Assembly: GCA_964408735.1 (NCBI GenBank)
Contig: CAYPAX010000050.1
Coordinates: 1-33,660, forward strand
Length of the DNA stretch: 33,660 nucleotides
Direction of reading: 5' to 3'
From: UBA7887 sp964408735
GTDB lineage: Bacteria > Pseudomonadota > Alphaproteobacteria > UBA7887
A program made the translations under genes and the position numbers. The notes under the pieces are model-generated. The model saw only the letters and a list, made by a program, of their open reading frames with translations. It had not been told where the DNA came from and did not search any database. The number at the start of each line of letters is the position of its first letter. The stretch's first letter is position 1. Below are positions 16,989 through 24,906 of the stretch, piece by piece.

Positions 16989-19900
16989 ATGGCGGATATC
17001 CGAACTTGGCTCGACGGGCTCGGGCTTGAGCGCTACGCCGATGTTTTCGAGGCCAACGATATCGACCTCGACGTGCTGCCTCATCTGACCGAGGCCCAGC
17101 TCGACCGGCTTGGCGTCTCGATCGGCCACGGAATCAAGATTCTGGAGGCGGCGAAGCAGCCCGAGGCTGCACCGGCAGCGGCGCCCGCTGCCACGCCAGA
17201 GGCCGAGCGGCGCCAGTTGTCGGTGATGTTTTGCGATCTGGTGGGCTCGACGGCGCTGTCCGAGCGGCTTGATCCGGAGGAGCTGCACAGCGTCATGCAG
17301 GGCTATCGCAAGGCCTGCAGCGATGTCATCGAGCGCTATGACGGCCATGTGGCGCAATATCTCGGCGATGGCGTGATGGTCTATTTCGGCTGGCCGCGGG
17401 CGCATGAGGATGATGCCCAGCGGGCGGTGCGCGCGGGCCTCGATATCGTCGAGGCCGTGGCGGCAGTCGACAGCGAGGCGGAGCTGGCGGTGCGTGTCGG
17501 TATCGCCACAGGCTTGGTGGTGGTCGGCGAGCAAAGCGGCGACGACACCGCCGACGCCAAGCTGGCGGTGGGTGAGACGCCCAACATTGCCGCCCGCGTG
17601 CAGGCGCTGGCCGAGGCCGGCAGTGTCGCCGTGGCCCAGAGCACGCGGCGGCTGCTGGGCGGGGTCTTCGAGATGGCCGAGCTTGGCGAGCATGAGCTCA
17701 AGGGTGTCTCGGGGCGCATGGCCTTGCATCGCGTGGTCGGCGAGAGCCGTGCGGACAGCCGTTTCGCGGCCGCGCACGGGTTGGGCCTGACGCCGCTGGT
17801 CGGACGCGAAAACGAGATCTCGCTACTGCTCGAACGCTGGGACCAGGCCAAGGACGGCGAGGGCCAGGTGGCGTTGCTGGAAGGCGAGGCGGGCATCGGC
17901 AAGAGCCGCGTCACGGAAGTGCTGCGCCAACGCCTGGCCGACGAGGCCCACACGCGGCTGCGCTATCAGGGCTCGCCCTATTACACCAACTCCGCCTTCT
18001 ATCCGATCAACACCCAGTTCGAGCATGCCGCCGGCTTCGAGCGCGAGGACGGGCCGGAAATCCGGCTCGACAAGCTCGAGGCGGTCATCGGCGACGAGGC
18101 GGCCTGGCCGCTGTTCGCGGCGATGCTGTCGCTGCCGCTCGAGCGCTACCCGCCGCTCAACCTGGAGCCGGGCAAGCAGAAGGAAGAGACCATCGCGGCC
18201 CTGGCAGCGGAAATCGAAGCCTTGGCGCGGTCCAAGCCGGTGCTGATGATCTTCGAGGATGCCCACTGGTACGATCCGACGACATTGGAGGCGCTGGCCG
18301 CCATCATCGAGCGCATCGGCGGGGCGCCGGTGCTCGCGGTGATCACCTATCGCCCCGAATTCGAGCCGCCCTGGAGCGGGCATGGGCACCTGACCAATAT
18401 ATCGCTCAACCGCCTCAGCCGTCGCCAGGGCGCCGACATGGTGGCCAAGGTGACGGGAGGCAAGGCCTTCCCCGACGAGGTGCTCGATCAGATCGTCGCC
18501 AAGACCGACGGCGTGCCGCTGTTCGTCGAGGAGCTGACCAAGACCGTGCTCGAAGCGGGCTTTCTGGAGGAGCGCGAGGATGCCTTCGTGCTCGCCGGCC
18601 CGCTGCCGCCACTGGCCATTCCGGCCACCCTCCAGGACAGCCTGATGGCGCGCCTCGACCGGCTCAGCCCGGTAAAAGAGGTGGCCCAGATCGGCGCCTG
18701 CATCGGCCGTGAGTTCAGCTTCGAGCTGATCGCGGCCGTCTCGCCGCTCCGCGACAACGAGCTGCAGGATTCCCTGACCCAGCTCACCAACAGCGAGCTG
18801 ATCTTTCGCCGCGGCAATCCGCCCGACGCCACATACACCTTCAAGCACGCCCTGGTTCAGGACACGGCCTACGAAAGCCTGCTCAAGAGCAAAAGACAGC
18901 AGCTGCACACGACCATCGCAAATACGCTGGTGGAGCGCTTCCCGGATCTAGTTGATTTGGATCCAGGATTGGTCGCCCATCATTACACACGTGCGGGGCT
19001 CAATGAGCAGGCGATCCCCTTATGGTTGGCGGCAGGCGAACGATCCATTGCAAGATTCGCCAATGTCGAGGCGGAGAATTATGCGCAGAACGGGCTGCAA
19101 TGTTTGGCGCCTCTGCCCGAAGACGGGGAACGCGACACCCTCGAGATAGCCCTGCAAGTCGTGCGCGGGATCGCATTGCTTTCGATCAAGGGCTACGGGG
19201 CAGAAGACGTTGGCGATACCTTTTCCCGTGCCCGTGTTTTGTGTGATCGGGTTGGAGAGACTCCCTACATGTTTCCCGTCCTGCACGGTCTTTGGATGTT
19301 CCACATGATGCGCGCGGAATACGGGAAGGCTGCGAATGTGGCAGATCATTGTCTATCGTTGGCGCAACAGGCCGATGATTCTGCCGCTTTGATGTTGGGC
19401 CACTGGATTGTTGGTGGGACTGCCCTGTTCGAAGGCAAGTTTGAGATCGGCCTGCAACACTCGCAAGAGGGGGCCTCAGCGTATGACAATGAGAACCATC
19501 GCAACCTCGCCTTAATATATGGTCACAATCCAGCGCCCACCTGCATGGATTGGATGGCTTGGGCCCAGTGGACGCTAGGCTATTCCGACAAGTATTTAGC
19601 AATCGATGACGACGCGGTGACCCTGGCCCGGGATATTGGACATCCCCTAACCCTGGTCACCGTTATCGTTCATGCAGCGATATGGGCGGCTTTTAACCGG
19701 GATGTTGATCGGGCTTTGACCTTCGCAAGAGAGGCGATCTCACTCTCAAACGAGCACGGCATTCCTCTGCGCCGGATTGAGGGCGAGTTCATGGAGGGGT
19801 GGGCCCTTGCGGAACTCGGCGAGGCGGATAGGGCTGTGACAGAGATAGAAGATGCTATCGTTGCCTGGCGGGCAATGGGCGCGGATATTGGCTTGTCCTG

Positions 19901-20288
19901 GTGGCTAGCCTTCTTGGCTGAAGCGAAGTATCACGCAGGCCATCCCGAGGCTGCATTGTTGGCTCTCCAGGAGGGTTTGGATTTTGCGGAGAAGACTAAC
20001 GAGCGGAGCTACGAAGCAGAATTGCATCGCCTTCGCGGTGTTATGTTGGACGCCTGCGGTGAGGATAGTGCGGAAGAGTGCTTTACGAAAGCGGTCGCCG
20101 TCGCCCGCGAGCAAAAGGCCAAATTCTGGGAACTCCGCGCCGCCACATCGCTGGCGCGCCTGTGGCAGTCCCAGAACAAGGCGCGTGAGGCCCACGACCT
20201 CATGGCGCCGGTCTACGGTTGGTTCACGGAGGGCTTCGACACTGCCGACCTCAAGGATGCCAAGGCGCTGCTCGACGAACTCGGCTAG
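16989..20288 (+). CDS. SAM / class III cyclase / AAA / TPR signalling protein
   Basis: 1099 residues. A SAM domain (1-55) is followed by an Ala/Pro linker and a cyclase homology domain (about 76-250) with metal Asp83 in SVMFCDLVGST and Asp127 in QYLGDGVMVYFG, and the transition-state pair Asn199/Arg203 in NIAARV. The lysine that recognises adenine in adenylate cyclases is Gln123 here, and GDxVN is GETPN. An AAA/STAND ATPase follows (Walker A GEAGIGKSR at 299-307; FEDAHW as the Walker B region), then alpha-helical TPR-like repeats to the end. Start at ATG 16989 is supported by a G-run; an in-frame ATG at 16965 has no ribosome site. Base composition of the TPR part is unlike the rest. Confidence 0.9.
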   Translation: MADIRTWLDGLGLERYADVFEANDIDLDVLPHLTEAQLDRLGVSIGHGIKILEAAKQPEAAPAAAPAATPEAERRQLSVMFCDLVGSTALSERLDPEELHSVMQGYRKACSDVIERYDGHVAQYLGDGVMVYFGWPRAHEDDAQRAVRAGLDIVEAVAAVDSEAELAVRVGIATGLVVVGEQSGDDTADAKLAVGETPNIAARVQALAEAGSVAVAQSTRRLLGGVFEMAELGEHELKGVSGRMALHRVVGESRADSRFAAAHGLGLTPLVGRENEISLLLERWDQAKDGEGQVALLEGEAGIGKSRVTEVLRQRLADEAHTRLRYQGSPYYTNSAFYPINTQFEHAAGFEREDGPEIRLDKLEAVIGDEAAWPLFAAMLSLPLERYPPLNLEPGKQKEETIAALAAEIEALARSKPVLMIFEDAHWYDPTTLEALAAIIERIGGAPVLAVITYRPEFEPPWSGHGHLTNISLNRLSRRQGADMVAKVTGGKAFPDEVLDQIVAKTDGVPLFVEELTKTVLEAGFLEEREDAFVLAGPLPPLAIPATLQDSLMARLDRLSPVKEVAQIGACIGREFSFELIAAVSPLRDNELQDSLTQLTNSELIFRRGNPPDATYTFKHALVQDTAYESLLKSKRQQLHTTIANTLVERFPDLVDLDPGLVAHHYTRAGLNEQAIPLWLAAGERSIARFANVEAENYAQNGLQCLAPLPEDGERDTLEIALQVVRGIALLSIKGYGAEDVGDTFSRARVLCDRVGETPYMFPVLHGLWMFHMMRAEYGKAANVADHCLSLAQQADDSAALMLGHWIVGGTALFEGKFEIGLQHSQEGASAYDNENHRNLALIYGHNPAPTCMDWMAWAQWTLGYSDKYLAIDDDAVTLARDIGHPLTLVTVIVHAAIWAAFNRDVDRALTFAREAISLSNEHGIPLRRIEGEFMEGWALAELGEADRAVTEIEDAIVAWRAMGADIGLSWWLAFLAEAKYHAGHPEAALLALQEGLDFAEKTNERSYEAELHRLRGVMLDACGEDSAEECFTKAVAVAREQKAKFWELRAATSLARLWQSQNKAREAHDLMAPVYGWFTEGFDTADLKDAKALLDELG

Positions 20289-20351
20289 GCCCCTTTCTCA
20301 GTCAGGCGATTTGCTGTAAGCAACCCGGGCCGTAGCCAGGGAGAATGCGCC

Positions 20352-22544
20352 ATGCCGTCCGTTCGCAAATTGACCATCGATACGCCGTGGCAGGAGATCC
20401 GCACCACCAAGGCGGACTGGCGCAAGTCGGATGCGGGCATGCTCGGGCATATGCTGCATCATTTGCACTTGGTGCGCGCTTTCGAGGAGACAGTGCTGGA
20501 GCTGGTCGGCGAGGATCTGGTGCACGGGCCGGCGCATTCCTCGATCGGCCAGGAGGGCTCGGCCGTGGGCTGTTTGTCGGCGCTGCGCTCGTCCGATCAG
20601 ATCAACGGCACCCACCGGGCGCATCATCACTTCCTGGCCAAAGCTCTGCCGCATGTGCTGCCGGATGGCTTCGATCCCCTGCGCGACGACATGCCGGCGC
20701 CCATGCAGGACGTCATGCAGCGCACCCTGGCCGAGATCATGGGCCTGGAGCAGGGCTATTGCCACGGCCGCGGCGGCTCGATGCATCTGCGCTGGAAGGA
20801 AGCCGGCGTGGTCGGCACCAATGCCATCGTCGGCGGCGGCGTGCCCATCGCCACGGGCGTGGCGTATTCGCGAAAAGCCGCGGGCGAGGGCGACGTGGTC
20901 GTGACCTTCTTCGGCGACGGCGCCTTGCACCAGGGCGCGGTGGCGGAATCCTTCAACCTCGCGGCGCTGTGGGACCTGCCCATCCTGTTCTTCATCGACA
21001 ACAACCAGATCGCCGTCTCGACCAGCCCGGAGCAGGCCACCCGCGAGACGCGGCTGTCGGCGCGCGGCCTCGCCTACGGCATTCCCTCCTACACCTGCGA
21101 CGGCATGGATCCGCTGGCGGTGCGCCTCGCCACCGAGAAGGCGCTCAAGCAGCTGCGGGCGGGCAAGGGGCCGATCATCCTCGAGGCCCATTCCTACCGC
21201 TTCTTCCACCAGAACGGACCGCTGCCCGGCAGCGCCTTCGGTTATCGCAGCAAGGAGGACGAGGCGGCCTGGCGCGCCCGCGACCCCCTCGACCGCATGG
21301 CCAAGGAGATGATCGCCCTCGGCCATCTCGACGACAAGCAGGTCGCCGACATGCGCGCCGGGGCGCAGGCCTCGATGGAGCGCGCCGCGGCGGCGCTTAC
21401 AGAGCCCGAGGGCAACCAGCGCCGCATCCGCCCGGCGCTCTGGCCCGATGCTGCGTTCGTCGATCACGGCGTACGCGGCGACCTGTCCGAACTCGAAGGC
21501 AAGCGCTACGAGGAGCTGGAAACCTACTCGGGCGAAGTCGAGGAGCGCAAGTTCGTCGATCTCGTGGCCGGCGTCATGGGCCGGCGCATGGAGGAGGACG
21601 AGCGCATCTTCGTGCTCGGCGAGGATGTGAGTCGCCTGCGCGGCGGCACCAATGGCGCAACCCGCGGGCTGCCCGAGCGCTTTCCCGGGCGCATCGTCAG
21701 CACGCCGATTACCGAAAACGGCTTTTGCGGCGTTGCCGGCGGCGTTGCGGCGGACGGCAAGTTCCGCCCCGTCATCGAGCTGATGTATGCGGACTTCTGC
21801 TACGTCGCGGCCGATCAGCTGTTCAACCAGATCGGCAAGATGCGCCACATGTTCGGCGGCGACATGCCGGTGCCGCTGGTCGCCCGCGGCAAGGTGGCGG
21901 CGAAATCCGGCTACGGCTCGCAGCATTCCATGGACCCGGCCGGGCTCTACGCCCAGTTTCCGGGCTGGCGCATCGTCGCGCCGTCCACGCCGTTCGACTA
22001 TGTCGGGCTGATGAACAGCGCGCTCGCCTGCGAGGACCCGGTGCTGGTGATCGAACATCTCGACCTCTACACCGCCAAGGGCCCGGCGCCGAAGGACGAC
22101 CTCGACTACTACATCCCCCTCGGCAAGGCCAAGGTGGTGCGCGAGGGCAGGGACTTCACGGTTCTGGCCGCGCTCGCCATGGTGCAGCCCTGTGTCGATA
22201 TCGCCAACAAGATGGGCGTCTCGGCGGAAGTCATCGACCTGCGCAGCCTCGACCGCGCCGGCATCGACTGGGAGACAATCGGTACAAGCCTGGCCAAGAC
22301 CGGCGCCGTGGTCATCGTCGAGCAGGGCACCCAAGGCACATCGTTCGGCGGCGGCATAGCCGACGAGCTGCAGCGCCGCTTCTTCGATCTCTTGGACCAG
22401 CCGGTCAAGCGCGTAACCGGCGGCGAGGCGGCACCCACCATATCCAAGGTCCTAGACCTCGCAGCCAACGCCAGCGACGACGACGTCCGCCGCGGCTACG
22501 AGGACGTGCTGTGCGACGCGGGCCTGGGGCAGGCGGCGGAATAG
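20352..22544 (+). CDS. Fused E1 alpha/beta thiamine-diphosphate dehydrogenase
   Basis: 730 residues joining both E1 subunits of a 2-oxoacid (or acetoin-type) dehydrogenase. The alpha half (about 30-340) has the ThDP motif opening GDG (188-190) and closing NN (217-218), with CHGRGGSMHL at 137-146. The beta half (about 397-715) has FVLGEDV, TPITENGFCGVAGG (Glu near 455) and ELMYADFCYVAADQLFNQ. These enzymes decarboxylate a 2-keto acid and pass the acyl group to a lipoyl E2. No E2 or E3 gene is in the window. GGGAGAATGCGCC precedes the ATG. A GMC oxidoreductase begins ten bases after the stop, so the two are probably one operon. Confidence 0.92.
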   Translation: MPSVRKLTIDTPWQEIRTTKADWRKSDAGMLGHMLHHLHLVRAFEETVLELVGEDLVHGPAHSSIGQEGSAVGCLSALRSSDQINGTHRAHHHFLAKALPHVLPDGFDPLRDDMPAPMQDVMQRTLAEIMGLEQGYCHGRGGSMHLRWKEAGVVGTNAIVGGGVPIATGVAYSRKAAGEGDVVVTFFGDGALHQGAVAESFNLAALWDLPILFFIDNNQIAVSTSPEQATRETRLSARGLAYGIPSYTCDGMDPLAVRLATEKALKQLRAGKGPIILEAHSYRFFHQNGPLPGSAFGYRSKEDEAAWRARDPLDRMAKEMIALGHLDDKQVADMRAGAQASMERAAAALTEPEGNQRRIRPALWPDAAFVDHGVRGDLSELEGKRYEELETYSGEVEERKFVDLVAGVMGRRMEEDERIFVLGEDVSRLRGGTNGATRGLPERFPGRIVSTPITENGFCGVAGGVAADGKFRPVIELMYADFCYVAADQLFNQIGKMRHMFGGDMPVPLVARGKVAAKSGYGSQHSMDPAGLYAQFPGWRIVAPSTPFDYVGLMNSALACEDPVLVIEHLDLYTAKGPAPKDDLDYYIPLGKAKVVREGRDFTVLAALAMVQPCVDIANKMGVSAEVIDLRSLDRAGIDWETIGTSLAKTGAVVIVEQGTQGTSFGGGIADELQRRFFDLLDQPVKRVTGGEAAPTISKVLDLAANASDDDVRRGYEDVLCDAGLGQAAE

Positions 22545-22554
22545 GGCAAATCCG

Positions 22555-24144
22555 TTGCAGGCTGACTACATCATCGTCGGCGCCGGCTCGGCCGGGGCGG
22601 CGCTGGCCTATCGTCTGACCGAAGACCCCGGCACCGCCGTCCTGCTCGTCGAGGCGGGCAAGGCCGAGCATCCCTATGCCCGCATGCCAGCGAGCTTCGG
22701 GCTGTTCATCGACCGGCCGGGGGTGAACTGGCGCTATCGCTCCGAGCCCGAGCCCGGCACCGCCAACCGCCCCATCCCGGTGCCCCGCGGCAAGATGCTG
22801 GGCGGCTCCAGCTCCCTCAACGGCCTGCTCTATGTGCGCGGCCAGACGCTGGACTACGACACCTGGGCGCAGCAGGGCAATCGCGGCTGGGGCTGGCGGG
22901 ACGTGGCGAAGATCTTCCGCCGCATGGAGGGCTATGACCAGGGCGACGGCGAGGAGCGCGGCAGGGACGGCCCGCTCGGCATCACCGAGGTGCCGGATGG
23001 TTTTCCCCTCTATGACGGCCTGTTCGCGGCGGCGAAGACGCTCGGCATCAGCCGCAATCCTGACTACAACGGCCCCGACCAGGAAGGCATCGCCAGGCTC
23101 CAGGCGACCATAAAGGGCGGCCGCCGCATGAGCACGGCGGCGTCCTATCTGCGCCCCGTCAGGCGCCGTGCCAATCTCCGCATCCTCACCGAGGCCATGA
23201 CGCAACGGCTTATATTGGATGGCAATCGTTGTATCGGCATTGTCTACGAGAAGGGCGGCAAGACCGTCGAGGCGCATTGTGCGAAGGAGGTGATCCTTTC
23301 CGCAGGCGCCGTCGCCTCGCCGCAAATCCTGGAGCTGTCAGGCATCGGCCGCCCCGAGCTGCTGCAACAGCATGGCATTCCGGTCAATCACGACCTGCCG
23401 GGCGTCGGCGAGAATTTTCAGGACCATATGCTTGCCCGCGGTCAATGGAAGGTCACGGATCCCAAGGCTTCCTATAACGGCACCGCACGCGGCCTGAAGC
23501 TGTTCGGGCAGATCCTCAGATATGCCGCGACCGGCGGCGGTTTTCTCAGCCTGCCGTCCTCCTGCATGGGGGCCTGGGTCAAGACCCGGCCGGAGCTCGC
23601 GACGCCAGACGTCCAGATCCAGTTCATTCCCTATTCGGTCGGCGACCTTAAGCGGCGCAAAACCCATCCGTTCCCGGGCATGGCGGCGGTGTGCTTCCAG
23701 CTGCGGCCCGAGAGTGTCGGCTCGATTCACATCCGCTCTGCCGACCCTGCGGAGCAGCCCGCCATCCGCTTCAATTTCCTCGATACTGCCACCGACACCC
23801 AGGCCATGGTCGAAGGCTTCAAGATCATGCGCAGCATCATCGAGGCCGCACCCATGGACCGCTATCGCGGCGAGGAGCTGATTCCCGGCACGGCTGTCCG
23901 CAGCGACGACGAGATCGAGCGCTTCCTCCGGGAAAAGGCGGAGACCGGCTTCCACCCCGTCAGCACCTGCCGCATGGGCCCCGAACCCGAGGCCGTGGTC
24001 GACGACCAGCTCCGCGTCCACGGCATGGAGTCCTTGCGCGTCGCCGACGCCTCGATCTTCCCCACCATGCCCTCAGGCAACACCAACGCCCCCGCCATCA
24101 TGGTCGGCGAGAAGGCAGCGGACTTGATCAAGGGCGCGGGGTGA
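22555..24144 (+). CDS. GMC-family FAD oxidoreductase (choline dehydrogenase-like)
   Basis: 529 residues. The FAD-binding Rossmann motif DYIIVGAGSAGAALAYRL lies at 4-21, the GMC signature RGKMLGGSSSLNGLLYVRG at about 79-97, and the active-site motif FHPVSTCRMG contains His467. The C-terminus GNTNAPAIMVGEKAADLI supplies Asn509 and Asn511 next to the flavin. The family oxidises primary or secondary alcohols, typically choline or medium-chain alcohols. Start is a TTG at 22555 ten bases after the E1 gene; no ATG or GTG lies closer to the conserved N-terminus. Its product may feed the E1 enzyme as an oxo compound, which is inference. Confidence 0.92.
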   Translation: MQADYIIVGAGSAGAALAYRLTEDPGTAVLLVEAGKAEHPYARMPASFGLFIDRPGVNWRYRSEPEPGTANRPIPVPRGKMLGGSSSLNGLLYVRGQTLDYDTWAQQGNRGWGWRDVAKIFRRMEGYDQGDGEERGRDGPLGITEVPDGFPLYDGLFAAAKTLGISRNPDYNGPDQEGIARLQATIKGGRRMSTAASYLRPVRRRANLRILTEAMTQRLILDGNRCIGIVYEKGGKTVEAHCAKEVILSAGAVASPQILELSGIGRPELLQQHGIPVNHDLPGVGENFQDHMLARGQWKVTDPKASYNGTARGLKLFGQILRYAATGGGFLSLPSSCMGAWVKTRPELATPDVQIQFIPYSVGDLKRRKTHPFPGMAAVCFQLRPESVGSIHIRSADPAEQPAIRFNFLDTATDTQAMVEGFKIMRSIIEAAPMDRYRGEELIPGTAVRSDDEIERFLREKAETGFHPVSTCRMGPEPEAVVDDQLRVHGMESLRVADASIFPTMPSGNTNAPAIMVGEKAADLIKGAG

Positions 24145-24170
24145 AGCGGGTGGATATGACCCTTCATAAA

Positions 24171-24186
24171 TGATATCGTGATATCA
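24171..24186. promoter_or_regulatory. Probable operator of the toxin-antitoxin pair
   Basis: Two adjacent eight-base copies, TGATATCG (24171-24178) and TGATATCA (24179-24186), lie 15 bases before the antitoxin start. TGATATCA is itself a palindrome. Ribbon-helix-helix antitoxins such as FitA repress their own operon by binding paired palindromic half sites, and the position fits. Confidence 0.6.
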
Positions 24187-24201
24187 ATCATGGAGGTCAG
24201 C

Positions 24202-24450
24202 ATGGCCCAATTGGTGGTTCGAAATCTGGATGACGACGTAAAGGAAAAGCTCAAGGAGCGTGCACGACGTCACGGTCAGAGCACGGAGGCCGAGGTGCGG
24301 GACATTCTGCGCAACGCGGTCAAGACCGAAGATATGCCGTTGCCACCACTGGGCACCCGCATCGCGTCGCGGTTCTCCGGTATCGGCTTGGATAAAGATA
24401 TTCCCGAGCTGAAAGGGCAACCGGCACGGCCCGCGGATCTGGACGAGTGA
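24202..24450 (+). CDS. fitA: FitA-like ribbon-helix-helix antitoxin
   Basis: 82 residues. The N-terminal half, QLVVRNLDDDVKEKLKERAR followed by RHGQSTEAEVRDILRNAV, is the ribbon-helix-helix fold of FitA-type antitoxins. The C-terminal part is the variable tail that wraps the toxin. GGAGGT lies just before ATG 24202, which decides the start over the upstream ATG at 24178. The stop overlaps the toxin start (GTGA). It neutralises the PIN-domain toxin and represses the operon in known members. Confidence 0.92.
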   Translation: MAQLVVRNLDDDVKEKLKERARRHGQSTEAEVRDILRNAVKTEDMPLPPLGTRIASRFSGIGLDKDIPELKGQPARPADLDE

Positions 24451-24875
24451 TCCTGCTCGATACCAATGTCCTTTCCGAGCTGATGCGCAGCGAGCCCAAT
24501 CCGGCCGTCATTGCTTGGCTGGACAGTCAACCTGTCGAATCCTTATGGACGAGCACGATCACCGTCTTCGAGGTGCGTTATGGATTTGAGATCATGACGA
24601 CTGGTCGCCGTCGACGAGATCTGGAGGACGCATTCGCACAGGTGTTGGTCAAGGATTTCGCCGACCGTGTGTTGTCATTCGACCGCCCGGCCGCCGAGGC
24701 CAGTGCCATCATAGCGGCGCGTCATCGCAGTGCCGGTCGCAATGTCGATATTCGGGATGTTCAGATCGCCGGTATCACGGCGGCTCGCAGGGCCTCACTT
24801 GCGACACGAAATATTCGTGACTTTGACGATATTGGTATTACGCTCATAAATCCTTGGCAGATGAGCCCTAATTAG
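24447..24875 (+). CDS. fitB: FitB/VapC-like PIN-domain toxin
   Basis: 142 residues. The PIN ribonuclease fold is shown by MILLDTNVLSELM (Asp5), the second acidic site in FEVRYGFEIM (Glu42), DIRDVQIAGI (Asp104) and ATRNIRDFDD (Asp125). The ending INPW matches FitB-type toxins. These cut RNA with Mg2+ or Mn2+ when the antitoxin is lost. All acidic positions are intact. The GTG start overlaps the antitoxin stop by four bases, giving coupled translation. Convergent with the GGDEF-EAL gene. Confidence 0.93.
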   Translation: MILLDTNVLSELMRSEPNPAVIAWLDSQPVESLWTSTITVFEVRYGFEIMTTGRRRRDLEDAFAQVLVKDFADRVLSFDRPAAEASAIIAARHRSAGRNVDIRDVQIAGITAARRASLATRNIRDFDDIGITLINPWQMSPN

Positions 24876-24906
24876 GACTGGTTGATTTCCGGAAGATACG
24901 TCCCGC

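Noticed and set aside
20298..22334. 678-codon minus-strand frame and the alternative plus frame at 20345-22618
   Set aside because: Both are shadows of the fused E1 gene, which alone carries the ThDP motifs.
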